Origin: Polyangiaceae bacterium UTPRO1
GTDB lineage: Bacteria > Desulfobacterota > Binatia > UTPRO1
Reading direction: 5' to 3'
Assembly: GCA_002050235.1 (NCBI GenBank)
Contig: MWST01000011.1
Location: 50,905 to 114,904, forward strand
DNA: 64,000 nucleotides
Shown here: one piece after another, positions 44,262 through 53,104 of the stretch
Layout: each line of letters opens with the position of its first letter
Position numbering within the stretch: the first letter of the stretch is position 1
The notes under the pieces: generated by a model
What the model saw: only the letters and a program-made list of their open reading frames with translations
Database searches by the model: none
What the model was told of the DNA's origin: nothing
Program-made: the position numbers and the translations under genes

Positions 44262-46541
44262 TCAGTGCGTCAGGAATTCCGGGCTCGACAGCAGGAGCGC
44301 CGCAGCCTGCGCGACGCGCGCCGGCGGATTCGGTTCCGGTAGCGCCTCGAGAAACGCGATGGCGGTGGTCCGCGTGGCGGAAGCCGGCGGCGCGACGAAG
44401 AACGCCCCGGCGAGCGCGTCGACGATCTCGGCGGGCGTACCGTCGACGATCGGATACGCGAAGGCGAAGCCGTAGGCGCCGCGGCTCGACGCCTCGGCGT
44501 CGTTGCAGCGCTTCACCGCCGTGCCCGGCGAGAGCCAGAAGCTCGACACGTCGGGATAGCCGGTAGGAGGCCCGGCATCGTAGAGATCCTCGCCCATGTC
44601 GGCGATGCGATTCCGCAGGTTGTTGGTGTTGAGCGCGGCCGGGCTCACCCCGAGCGCGCGCGCCAGGCTCGCGTAGAAGACGAGCGGCCGTTTGACCTTG
44701 GCGTGCCGGTATTGCGGGGCCGAGAGGAACTCCGGCGACATCAGGATCGTCTGCATCACTGCGCGCAGGTCGCCGCCGCTGCCGAGGAAGACGCCCGCCG
44801 CCTCGTCGACGAGCCGCTGCGGCGGCGTCTCCGAGACGAAGCGCATGACGAGCTTGCGGCTGATGAACTGCGCCGTGCTCGGGTGGTGCGCCAGGACGTC
44901 GAGCATCGTCAGGCCGTCCTGCATGCCCCCGTTTGCCGGGATGGACACGCCGATCACGGTCTTCGCCCCCTGATCGTGCTTTGCCGCGTTGAACTCGAAG
45001 CCGTCCGGGTTGTCGTAGTTCTCCTTCCAGCCGGTGAAGCAGCGAGCGAGCTCCTGGACGTCGTGCTCGGTGTACGGCCCGGTGACGCTCAGCGTGTGCA
45101 GCTCCATGATCTCGCGCGCGTAGTTCTCGTTGATCGCGCTGGCGCGGTTGCGGCGGTTGTCGAGGTAGTCACCCATCGCCGGCGATTTGGCGACGGCGAC
45201 GAGCATGTCCTCGAACGACCCGAGCACGTGCGGCCGGAGCACGCTGCGGTCGTAGGGACCGATGTCGTACTTCGTCCGCCGGCTGGAACCGGCGGCGACG
45301 TTGAAGTGATTGAGCCAGAAGTCGACGAGCACCTCGACGAGCTGGCGGCGACTCATCACCGCGCGCAGCACCTTCGCCTGCTTGAGCTCGCGGGCGATGA
45401 CGCCGAGACCCTGCTGCGGCGGCACGGGGTCGTTGGAGTAGTTGGCGCGCAGCTCCTGGTAGCTCATCGTCAGGCTCGGGAACTGCACGAGCTCGGCGTC
45501 GAGGGCGCTGTCGTCGATGGTCTCCGGCGCCAGCTGCTCGGCGATGTACTGGGCGACCCCGAGCGTCTCGATACGGGCGCGGCTCCACGCATCGGGACCA
45601 TACCCGAGGCGGTTCAGCACGTGCTCCCGCAGCTCGGGCGACTCGCAGGTCAGGTTGGCGACGCCGTCGTCGGTGAGGTCGCAATCGATCGCCAGGGCGT
45701 CGGCGGCGGCGAGCGCCGTGAGGGCGCTGCCGCGCGCCACGCCCTCGGCGCAGGCTCCGAGGGCGGCGGCCGTCGCCGCACCGCTGCACGTGCCCGGAAA
45801 CACCTGGCCGAGCGGCGCCGGCATGCCGGTGCAGCGTTGCGTCGTCCGCTCGCGCAGCTTCGCGGCTGCCTTGGCGATCTGGCTCCTCCCATCGGCCGCG
45901 ACCGCAGCGATGAGCTCGTCGCGCAATGCTTCGGCCGTTGCCACCGGGCCGTTGCCGGCGCGTCGGTCCCGGCCCTTGAGCGCGTTCTTCTTCGCCGTGA
46001 GGACGACCTTCCAGATCGTCGAGAAGAGATCCGAGGTGTAGTGCAGGACGTCGCGCTGGCAGCGAGCGCCGTCGCTGTCCGTAGCTTCGCTGACGATGGC
46101 GGCGTCGAGGTCGCTGCCGAAGAGACCGCGCACGATGTCCAGGCCGGCCGCGCGCGCTGCGGCATCCACCGTCGCAGCATCGGTATGGCCGAACGCCGGC
46201 AGGGCGGGCAGCAATGACTGGCATCTCTTGAGGTCGCGGCTCTGCAGCGACGCCGTCTGCCGGGCGACGTGGCCGCGGACGTCGTTGGTGAGGCAGGCCT
46301 GCGCCGTCTGCGCCTGCGGCGGCACCCCGAGCCGCGTGAGCACGCCCCGCGCCGCATACTGGAGGCATGCGAGATCGGCCTTGTTCTGGCTCTTGGCGAC
46401 GAGCGACGCCGCCTTGTTGACGTCGTTCACGCAGCGTTGCTGATCGCTGGTCAACGCCGCCGCACTGCCGGCGACCGGCCGCATGAGCAGGCCGGCCAGC
46501 ACGGCCGCAGCCGGCAAGAGGATTCGCAGCCCTCGGCGCAT
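44262..46541 (-). CDS. DUF1800 protein with N-terminal Cys-rich helical domain
   Basis: A Sec signal (MRRGLRILLPAAAVLAGLLM) is followed by about 230 residues of helical Cys-containing sequence (QQRCVNDVNKAASLVAKSQN, KADLACLQYAARGVLTRLG). This resembles the two C-terminal modules of the divergent propeller protein. The DUF1800 domain follows from about 270 (HVLNRLGYGPDAW, LVDFWLNHFNVA, NENYAREIMELHTL, LARCFTGW, HPSTAQFISRKLVMRFV, RPLVFYASLARALG). It forms an operon with the downstream DUF1501 gene. ATG 46541 opens the signal peptide. Confidence 0.92.
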   Translation of the reverse strand: MRRGLRILLPAAAVLAGLLMRPVAGSAAALTSDQQRCVNDVNKAASLVAKSQNKADLACLQYAARGVLTRLGVPPQAQTAQACLTNDVRGHVARQTASLQSRDLKRCQSLLPALPAFGHTDAATVDAAARAAGLDIVRGLFGSDLDAAIVSEATDSDGARCQRDVLHYTSDLFSTIWKVVLTAKKNALKGRDRRAGNGPVATAEALRDELIAAVAADGRSQIAKAAAKLRERTTQRCTGMPAPLGQVFPGTCSGAATAAALGACAEGVARGSALTALAAADALAIDCDLTDDGVANLTCESPELREHVLNRLGYGPDAWSRARIETLGVAQYIAEQLAPETIDDSALDAELVQFPSLTMSYQELRANYSNDPVPPQQGLGVIARELKQAKVLRAVMSRRQLVEVLVDFWLNHFNVAAGSSRRTKYDIGPYDRSVLRPHVLGSFEDMLVAVAKSPAMGDYLDNRRNRASAINENYAREIMELHTLSVTGPYTEHDVQELARCFTGWKENYDNPDGFEFNAAKHDQGAKTVIGVSIPANGGMQDGLTMLDVLAHHPSTAQFISRKLVMRFVSETPPQRLVDEAAGVFLGSGGDLRAVMQTILMSPEFLSAPQYRHAKVKRPLVFYASLARALGVSPAALNTNNLRNRIADMGEDLYDAGPPTGYPDVSSFWLSPGTAVKRCNDAEASSRGAYGFAFAYPIVDGTPAEIVDALAGAFFVAPPASATRTTAIAFLEALPEPNPPARVAQAAALLLSSPEFLTH

Positions 46542-46577
46542 GGCGTTTGGTTCCCGGAAATGGCGGGGTCGTTCGTT

Positions 46578-46606
46578 GTTAAAGGTGGCCGGTGCTGCGG
46601 TGTCAA
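46578..46606 (-). promoter_or_regulatory. Sigma-70-type promoter for the DUF1800-DUF1501 operon
   Basis: On the minus strand TTGACA (46606-46601), a 17-base spacer and TTTAAC (46583-46578) lie 37 bases before the start codon. The -35 is perfect and the spacing ideal. Confidence 0.6.
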
Positions 46607-46680
46607 GGAAAATCTCCGGCAGCGGCACCGCGGCACCGCTGGGTGCAGCGGCACCGCGGGGACGGCAGCGCCGCAGCGGC

Positions 46681-46710
46681 TTGACAGGGAATCGCGCGCG
46701 CAGCGATAGA
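46681..46710 (+). promoter_or_regulatory. Sigma-70-type promoter for the propeller protein gene
   Basis: TTGACA (46681-46686), an 18-base spacer and GATAGA (46705-46710) lie 25 bases before ATG 46735. With the divergent promoter at 46578-46606 this makes a matched pair. Confidence 0.6.
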
Positions 46711-46734
46711 AGATGCGACCGTCGTTCCGCGCCG

Positions 46735-49389
46735 ATGTCATCCGCCGCTGCCCGATCGTCGCCGATCCTCCGCGCCGCCGCGTGTCGCTCGACCGCTACT
46801 GCGTGCCTCCTGCTCATCGTTGGCATGGTCGCTGCCCGCGACGCCGGCGCAGTGAAGATCAGCGCCGCGATCCCCGCGGGGAGAGAGATAAATAGATTCG
46901 CGCTGACAGCGGACGGAGCGACCGTCGTCTACGAGCTCCGCGAGACCAGCATGAGCCGCGTGGTCGGCCTCGTCGCGGTTCCGGTCGCCGGCGGCATACC
47001 CCACACCCTCGTCGATATCCCGCTCTCCGGCGCGCAGCGAAGGATCGATGGCTGGTCCATTACGCCCGACGGCGCGAGCGTCGTCTTTCTCTCCGACAAG
47101 GACGCTAACCAGGACCGCGATGACCTCTTTTGCGTCCCGATCGACGGCTCTGAGGCGCCGGTCAAGCTCAATACGGCGCCGGCGCCGAACGACATTGCCA
47201 GCTTCGTCGTCACCGACGACTCGACGCGCGTCGTCTTCGAGGCCTGGTGGACCAACGTCATCTACAGCGTGCCGACGAGCGGCGGCACGCCTGTCGCGCT
47301 CGCTACCGGCACCGGCTCGTTCCTGCCGCGCTTTCGCGTCGCGCCGGACGGCTCGCGCGTCGTCTACCCGTTCGACGACGGGATGGGGGGCGGCCGGCAG
47401 ATCTACAGCGTGCCGATCACGGGCGGCAGCGCTACCAAGCTCAGCAGTCAGGCGGGCGTCTTTCTTCCGGGTGAGAACAGTCCGCTGGCGGCGCGCTACG
47501 CGATCACACCCGACTCGGCGAACGTACTGTTCTTCGCCGCGAACGGCCAGGAGCTCTGGATGACACCGATCGCGCAGGCGACGCCGACGCAGCTCGCCGG
47601 TCCGATTGCGATCTACTTCCCCGACTTCCTTCTCACCCCGGACGGCGCGACGGCGGTCTTCACGGCGGGCACGTACCCCGCATACAGCATCTACCGCGTG
47701 CCGGTGGACGGCAGCACGGCGGAGCAGCCGGTGAGCGGCGCCGGTCTGAACGTGACCGTCTCCGATTACCAGATGAGCGCGAACGGGCAGAAGCTCGTGT
47801 ACCGCGTGTACAGCGGCGGCAAGGCCCGTCTGTATGCCGTCTCGCTCGCGGGAGGCGATGACGTCGAGCTGACGCCGAGCGTGATAGCGGGCAACGGTGC
47901 CTACAACAACTTCCGTATCGATCCGACGGCGGCGCGCGTCGTCTACGTTTCCGAGCAGAACACCGTGGGCGTGATCGAGCTCTTCAGCGTCCCGATCGGC
48001 GGCGGCGCAGCGACGCTGCTCAGCAAGAGCCCGATGCCCGCAACCGGCGACGTCGACCCGTTGAGCATCAGGATCGCCCCCGACGGCCGTACGGTGATCT
48101 TCCGCGCCGACGAGGACACCGACGGCGTGCTCGAGCTCTTCAGCAGCGGCATCGCGAGCGGCGGTCCGCAGAAGGTGCACCCGGATCTCGCGCCGGACGG
48201 CGACGTCGTCGAGGCCCTCTTCACGCCGGACAGTCGGACCATCGTGTACCAGGCCGATCAGGAGACGGACGGCCTCTTCGAGATCTTCGCGGTTGCCGCC
48301 CCGGAACCCGCGCCGACGCCGACGCCGATGGCGACGCGAACGCCGGTGCCCGAGACCGGCGACCGTTGCGCCAACTGCATCGACGACGACTTCGACGGCC
48401 TCGTGGACCGTGCGGATCCCGATTGCCCGCCGCTTGCGAACGGCGGCGGCGCCGGCGTCGCGGGGACAGCGGCGAAGTCGGCGGCGAAGTGCGGGAAGAC
48501 GCTCGGCAAGCTCGGCACCAGCTTTGCGACGAAGCGCGCGAAGGCGCTCGCCGCCTGTCTCCAGAAGGCGTTCGCGTGCGTGCAGGCCGGGGGCGATGCC
48601 GCCTGCCTCGCCAAGGCCGGCGCGGCGTGCGGCAAGGTCGAGAGCGCGCGCCGGGCGGCGGTCGGGAAGATCGCGAGTGCTATCGGGAAGAGCTGCGGCG
48701 ACCCGCCGGTTGCGAGCGCCGACCTCGGTGCGTCGAGCGGCCTCGGCTTCACGGCCGAGGCGGCCGGGTGCGCCGACTTCGGGGCTATGGTCGGCGACGC
48801 GGCCGGCGTGGCGGCGTGCCTCGCCGCCCGCCATGCGTGCCGCGCCGAGCAGCTCGTCGGCATGGAGATGCCGCGCGCTCGCGAGCTGCTCGCCGCGAGC
48901 GGCCGCGACCCAGAGCAAGAGGCGCCGTGTCTCCCGGACGGCGGTGGCGGCGGCGCCGCCGTCGACGTCAAGCCCGTGCTGAGGTGCCAGAAGGCGCTTG
49001 CGAAGGCCGGCGCTGCCTACGCCGCCGCACGCCTGAAAGCGGAGCAGAAGTGCGCGGACGGCGTCTTCCAGTGCGTGCAGGTGCAGGCTAACGACAGCGC
49101 CTGCCGCGCGAAGGCGGAGGCCAAGTGCGGGAAGCTCTTTGCGAAGCTCGCCGCCGCCGTGACGAAGCTCGACTCCGCTCTTGCCAAGGGCTGCACCGGC
49201 GTCGATCTCGAGGGTGCGGGCGGCCTCGGCTTCGCGGCGCGCAGCGCGGAATGCACGGCGCTCGGGACGACGACGTCGAGCGTCGCCGGCGTCGCCGCGT
49301 GCATCGCAGCGCAGCACGACTGCCGCAGCAATCAGATCCTGATCGGACAGACGCCGCGCAGCGCCGAGCTCGGCGCGGTGGCGCCGTAA
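46735..49389 (+). CDS. Secreted TolB/PD40-like beta-propeller protein with Cys-rich helical C-terminus
   Basis: A signal helix (ATACLLLIVGMVAARDAGA) precedes nine or so TolB/PD40-type blades with recurring TPDGA.VVF and SVPI.GG strings (residues about 45-520). A Pro/Thr linker (EPAPTPTPMATRTPVP) and an Asp-rich NCIDDDFDGLVDRADPDC stretch follow. Two homologous helical Cys modules end the protein (about 580-720 and 750-880; CGKTLGKLGTSFATKRAKAL and RCQKALAKAGAAYAAARLKA). PD40 propellers bind proteins or peptidoglycan-associated partners. Sharing of the helical Cys module with the divergent DUF1800 protein suggests they work together outside the cell. Confidence 0.85.
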   Translation: MSSAAARSSPILRAAACRSTATACLLLIVGMVAARDAGAVKISAAIPAGREINRFALTADGATVVYELRETSMSRVVGLVAVPVAGGIPHTLVDIPLSGAQRRIDGWSITPDGASVVFLSDKDANQDRDDLFCVPIDGSEAPVKLNTAPAPNDIASFVVTDDSTRVVFEAWWTNVIYSVPTSGGTPVALATGTGSFLPRFRVAPDGSRVVYPFDDGMGGGRQIYSVPITGGSATKLSSQAGVFLPGENSPLAARYAITPDSANVLFFAANGQELWMTPIAQATPTQLAGPIAIYFPDFLLTPDGATAVFTAGTYPAYSIYRVPVDGSTAEQPVSGAGLNVTVSDYQMSANGQKLVYRVYSGGKARLYAVSLAGGDDVELTPSVIAGNGAYNNFRIDPTAARVVYVSEQNTVGVIELFSVPIGGGAATLLSKSPMPATGDVDPLSIRIAPDGRTVIFRADEDTDGVLELFSSGIASGGPQKVHPDLAPDGDVVEALFTPDSRTIVYQADQETDGLFEIFAVAAPEPAPTPTPMATRTPVPETGDRCANCIDDDFDGLVDRADPDCPPLANGGGAGVAGTAAKSAAKCGKTLGKLGTSFATKRAKALAACLQKAFACVQAGGDAACLAKAGAACGKVESARRAAVGKIASAIGKSCGDPPVASADLGASSGLGFTAEAAGCADFGAMVGDAAGVAACLAARHACRAEQLVGMEMPRARELLAASGRDPEQEAPCLPDGGGGGAAVDVKPVLRCQKALAKAGAAYAAARLKAEQKCADGVFQCVQVQANDSACRAKAEAKCGKLFAKLAAAVTKLDSALAKGCTGVDLEGAGGLGFAARSAECTALGTTTSSVAGVAACIAAQHDCRSNQILIGQTPRSAELGAVAP

Positions 49390-49545
49390 CCGCCCGGCGC
49401 CGCTACGTCGCCGGCGTCGAAGACCCGCCCGTTGTCCAGCGCATCCTGCGGCACCTCGGTCTGCCGACCGACACTCCGGTCCCCCGCGCCTGCTCGCCTA
49501 CCGCCTGCGGTCGAAGACGACCTGGCGTTCGCGTTTCCCGCGTAG
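49390..49545 (+). pseudogene. IS91-like transposase C-terminal fragment (copy 1)
   Basis: The string VEDPPVVQRILRHLGLPTD, then after a small frameshift PPAVEDDLAFAFPA and a TAG, is nearly identical to the C-terminus of the longer remnant at 54947-56050. Only about 50 codons remain and they abut the stop of the propeller gene. Confidence 0.85.
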
Positions 49546-49549
49546 CACC

Positions 49550-49772
49550 CGCTCGATCGCCAGCAGCGATGCGGAAAACACCAATTCAGCCGCGGCCGTG
49601 AGCGCGCCCGCCTGCGCACGGGGGGAATCCTTGTGGGCCAGATAGCCCATCACCAGCACGATCAGGAACCCCAGCGAGGAGAACAGGAACAGGTCGTCGG
49701 TGATCGACTGCAAATGGTCGATCGACTTCTTGGCGGCCAGGATCGCCACCAGCGCCAGACCGATGCTCGCCT
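49550..49772 (-). pseudogene. Truncated two-helix membrane protein fragment
   Basis: The minus strand encodes ASIGLALVAILAAKKSID, then DDLFLFSSLGFLIVLVMGYL and AGALTAAAELVFSASLLAIE. These are two hydrophobic helices of a natural-looking membrane protein. It lacks an N-terminus (stop just upstream) and runs at its C-terminus into the IS91-like fragment, so it was cut by that element. Family unknown. Confidence 0.6.
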
Positions 49773-49842
49773 ACGTGCCCTGATGCCGATCAGGATGTCG
49801 ATGGAACGGTCTTCGGCTGGACGAGCACCTCGCCGCGCCCGG

Positions 49843-50295
49843 TCAAGGCCCGACCGGGTAGCGGCTGGGAATCGCGATCCGGTTCCAGGCGTTGATCACC
49901 ACCGCGATCCACTCGACGGCTGCGATTTCCGCCTCGCTCAGGGCCGCGGACGCCTCCGCGTATACGGTATCGGGCAACTGGCCGTCGGAAATCCGGGTCA
50001 CCGCTTCGACCAGCGCCAGCGCCGCGCGTTCCCGCGCATCGAAATAGTTGGTTTCCCGCCACGCCGGCAGCACCGCCACGCGGTCGGCGGATTCGCCCGC
50101 CGCCAGCGCGTCGCGCGCGTGCAGGCGCAGGCAGAAGGCGCAGCCGTTGATCTGCGAGGCATGCAGGCGCAGCAGGTGGGTGAAGCCCCTGGCCCAGCCC
50201 GCCGCCTCGGCGCGCGCGCTCGCCAGCCGCTCCAGTTCGGCGACCGCCGCGTACAGTTCCGGCGCGGCCTGCGACAGGTTGACGCGATCGTGCAT
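49843..50295 (-). CDS. Carboxymuconolactone decarboxylase / AhpD-like protein
   Basis: The 150-residue protein has the AhpD signature CAFCLRLHARDA (CxxC plus His) after HLLRLHASQING. The helical context and ETNYFDARERAALALVEAVT are typical of the family. Such proteins are peroxidase-linked disulfide reductases or lactone decarboxylases. ATG 50295 has GGGAGAAAAGC upstream. It is complete although both neighbours are debris. The sequence type is like proteins of Xanthomonadaceae or Burkholderiales, which hints at transfer. Confidence 0.88.
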   Translation of the reverse strand: MHDRVNLSQAAPELYAAVAELERLASARAEAAGWARGFTHLLRLHASQINGCAFCLRLHARDALAAGESADRVAVLPAWRETNYFDARERAALALVEAVTRISDGQLPDTVYAEASAALSEAEIAAVEWIAVVINAWNRIAIPSRYPVGP

Positions 50296-50429
50296 TGCTT
50301 TTCTCCCGGTATTCGGCCCATGGCAAGCGCGGCAGACGGTACGCGCCTGTGCGTTCACGGAGCGTCGTGCAGGTAATCCCACGGTCCTGCCGCCGCCCGC
50401 AAACCGATGCGGTTATCCTGGGACCAGGT

Positions 50430-50823
50430 GAATTGGTCGCCTCCAAGGAATCCGACCGACCCCGCTACCGCCGTTACGGCTACGGCCAGCCGCTGGACGC
50501 GTACCTGTCCGCGAACGCCTCTTCGATTGTCGGCGAACTGGCGCGCCGCTCCTCGTTCGAGGTGACCCAAACCCAGACGTCGGCCCGGGAAGGCACCATC
50601 GCCCTACTCATGGCAACCATGGCGCCATGGCGTGAGGAGGGGCACCTGTTTCTCGAATCCGACGTTCCCCGACTGGACCGAAGGATCGATGCACGTCCTC
50701 GTGCTGAGGCAGGTCGTTTTCGTCATCGAATTCAAGGTCGGCTCGCGCGGGTCCAATGCCCAGGACCTGGACCAGGTCATCGACTACGCGCTGGCCCTCA
50801 AGCACTTCTCGCTAGGGGAATAG
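50430..50823 (+). pseudogene. N-terminal remnant of a DUF2075-type helicase-associated protein, frameshifted
   Basis: The first frame reads RYGYGQPLDAYLSANASSIV and GELARRSSFEVTQTQTSARE up to HLFLESDVPRLDRRID. After a frameshift near 50680 it continues as VLVLRQVVFVIEFKVGSRGS and DQVIDYALALKHFS. This matches the restriction-endonuclease-fold N-terminal part (E-F-K) that precedes DUF2075 helicase domains in defence-like proteins. The gene is cut where repeat copy A begins, so the helicase part is missing. Confidence 0.65.
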
Positions 50824-50905
50824 AGAATAGGGCGACCCTTTCGGGAAGGGGCGAATGTCCGAGAATCTTCTGATTACGTCAACGCGGCGCTAATCGTTCT
50901 TTCTA
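50809..50905 (+). repeat. Accessory-region repeat, copy A
   Basis: This copy begins at TCGCTAGG and contains GGAATAG, CTTTCGGGAAGGGGCGAA, TCCGA, and ends with GGCGCTAATCGTTCTT..CCGACT. It is shared with copies B-E. It joins the truncated DUF2075-like gene to the truncated acetolactate-synthase-like gene. Confidence 0.75.
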
Positions 50906-51636
50906 CCGACTCGCCTTCGCGCGGAACGGGGAGGATCTTCGCAGCGGTCGCGACGATGTCGCCGCCGTCACCGATCACGACCGAATCGCCGAGCGTCGGG
51001 AGCCAGTCGTGAACCTCGCGGCACATGCGCTGCGGGTCGATCGGCGTGGCGTCACTGCTGAGCGCGGCCTCGACCTTCTTCATCCGCCGCCGTCTCGATC
51101 GTTCGCAGCTCGCCGAGCCGGTCGGAGAAGTCGAGCCGGAGGCCGGCGTTCTTCATCTCTTCGAGGAGCAGCTCGAAGCTACACGCGAGGTTTTCGACGA
51201 GTCCGACGTCCACGCCGTGGTTTATACCGATGAGCGTCGCGTCCATGTCGAGCTGGATGACCTTCGCGGACGCCGGAATCGTCTTTCCGAACACGAGCCG
51301 GAAATCGAGCTGCGCGCCTGCCAGAATGATGAGGTCGATCTGCTCCGCCGATCCCATGAAGACGTTCTTCGGGATCTCGAGGAAGGCCGGCCCGGGAATC
51401 CCGGAGACCGCGTGCCGGATGCCGGGCTCGATGTACTCGGGAATCCGCTTCGTGTCGTAACAGGCGTCGGCGGCGTGGACGGCGGCCTGCTCGTGGCGCA
51501 CGTCGATGATGCGAATGCCCTCGTCGACGCAGCCGTCGTAGAGCGGCATGATGTAGCCGCCGGAGAGCGTGAAGACGCACTCGACGCCGGCCTTCTTGAG
51601 GGCCCGGGCCGCGAGCTTGCCGCCGTGGACGGGCAT
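50880..51636 (-). pseudogene. Thiamine-diphosphate enzyme (acetolactate synthase-like), multiply deleted
   Basis: The frame from 51636 begins normally (GGKLAARALKKAGVECVFTL, RHEQAAVHAADA) but jumps over the pyrimidine-binding part. It resumes at GPAFLEIPKNVFMG, then SAEQIDLIILAGAQLDFRLV, and shifts frame near 51075 into ATPIDPQRMCREVHDWLP and SVVIGDGGDIVATAAK. The cofactor-binding C-terminal third is gone at repeat copy A. At least two internal deletions, one frameshift and one truncation make it non-functional. Confidence 0.82.
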
Positions 51637-51710
51637 GGAGGACCTCGGGTGGAAGGGTCTCGAAACGGTATCACCCGCGTCTCGACGGGGTCAGCGCGGG
51701 CGGCGCGGCT

Positions 51711-52709
51711 GTGTTGAGGATCCGAGACGCGATACGGGCCGACGCCGGCGCGATCGCTCGGCTCGAGCACGAGAGCGCCCTCGTCCGCGACGACGGATCG
51801 CGGGTCAGGCTGCTGCGCGGAGCCTCGCTCTTCGATCAGCTCGAGCTGATGGGCGACGCCCGACTCTTCGTCGCGGAGGACGACGGGGCCGTCGTCGCCT
51901 GCGAGGCGGCGAGCGTGCACGACGTTCGCGTCGGAGGAGCGGCCCGCCGACTCCTCTACCGCCACCACGTCCGCGTTCTCCCCGGCCATCGCCGACGCGG
52001 GCTCAACGCAGCGTTCTCCGAGCGCGTTCTCGATTTCGCGCGCGCGGCGCGCGCAGATGGAGGCTACGTCTACGTCGACCCGCACAACGCCCTCGTTCGC
52101 GAGTGGCAGTCGTCGCCGAGCGGAGCGAGGACGTGGCGGAGCGCCCCGGCGTGGAGCGTCGCACCGGTGCGGGCGCTCTTGCGCTGCGACGCGCTCGCGG
52201 GCCAGGTCGCAGGGCGCCCGGCGTCGACCGCCGATGCCGGACGCATCGCAGCGCTCGTCAACGCCTGCCATGCGCGCGAGGAGATGTTCCTTCCCTGCGA
52301 CCAGACGCGTCTTTCCCGCCGGCTCGGTCGGTTTCCCGCCGCCTACGGCTGGAAAGACGTGTGGATCGACGGCGATGCGGCCGTCGGGGTCTGGAACGCC
52401 CGCGAGCGCTGCCTGCGCGAAGCCGCGGATGGTGCGCTCTCCGAATCGACTCGCGCGTTCGTTCTCGACTACGGGCTCGATCCGCAGCGCGGCCTCGCGG
52501 ACTTCGAGCGTCTGCTCCGGGCGTGGTGCCGCCATCTCGCCGGCGAGGGCGTAACGCACCTCTCGATCTTCACGTCGCCGGGGTCGCCCGGCGAGGCGGT
52601 GATCCGCGGCCTCGTCGAGAGCACCGCGGAGCTGCGGCTCCACAGCTCGGTCGCCGAGCCCGCGGACGTGGCCGGGCGGGGGGTCTTCGTCGACCACCTC
52701 CACTTCTGA
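51711..52709 (+). CDS. GNAT-superfamily acetyltransferase (332 aa, probably two GNAT lobes)
   Basis: The N-terminal lobe starts RIRDAIRADAGAIARLEHES and has the acetyl-CoA motif HHVRVLPGHRRRGLNAAFSE. The C-terminal lobe (about 170-320) is more divergent, beginning at STADAGRIAALVNACHAREE. The start is GTG 51711. It is intact and lies between repeat copies A and B, divergent from the dead acetolactate-synthase-like gene. The substrate is unknown. Confidence 0.82.
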   Translation: MLRIRDAIRADAGAIARLEHESALVRDDGSRVRLLRGASLFDQLELMGDARLFVAEDDGAVVACEAASVHDVRVGGAARRLLYRHHVRVLPGHRRRGLNAAFSERVLDFARAARADGGYVYVDPHNALVREWQSSPSGARTWRSAPAWSVAPVRALLRCDALAGQVAGRPASTADAGRIAALVNACHAREEMFLPCDQTRLSRRLGRFPAAYGWKDVWIDGDAAVGVWNARERCLREAADGALSESTRAFVLDYGLDPQRGLADFERLLRAWCRHLAGEGVTHLSIFTSPGSPGEAVIRGLVESTAELRLHSSVAEPADVAGRGVFVDHLHF

Positions 52710-53104
52710 CCGCCCGGGACCGCACGGCCTTGCGCGGCGAAGATACCCTCGGCCTCGGTCGGGCCCGGCCCGATGTTCACCTTTTCGTCACCGATTGCGC
52801 CCGTTGCGCTCACCGTCGTTGGGAGAATAGGGCGAAGTTCGGGAAAGCAGCGGAGATCCGATAAGGGGCGATTCCGTTAACTGGGCGCTGATACCTCCGA
52901 CCTCTTCTTCTGCGCGCTCGGCCTCGGGGGTATGCGCACGCTGGCCAGCGGAGGCCACCGCGCCTGAGTGCCGACGTGCACCGTGACCTCGGTGGAGACG
53001 AGGCCGCCGCGCTCATCACCCTCCGCGGGCGGGGCGGTCTCATGGCCCGCTCCACCCGCGGGGAGCCAACGGTCAAACTGCCGAACTGCCGAAGCCCGGG
53101 ACGA
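52710..53104. other. Non-coding stretch holding repeat copy B
   Basis: Apart from repeat copy B I see no gene, hairpin or transposase similarity in these 395 bases between the acetyltransferase and the 3' end of the SUMF1-domain gene. Confidence 0.45.
52814..52895 (+). repeat. Accessory-region repeat, copy B
   Basis: It begins CGTCGTTGGGAGAATAGG and continues GCGAAGTTCGGGAA, GATCCGATAA, GGCGATTCCGTTAACTGGGC, GCTGATAC. Its right half is nearly identical to copy E, whereas A, C and D share a different right end. Confidence 0.8.

Noticed and set aside
52814..52895. Repeat copies interpreted as integron attC sites
   Set aside because: They contain GTTAAC but not the paired R/L box arrangement with a central hairpin; unlike 58220-58283 they do not fit the attC plan.
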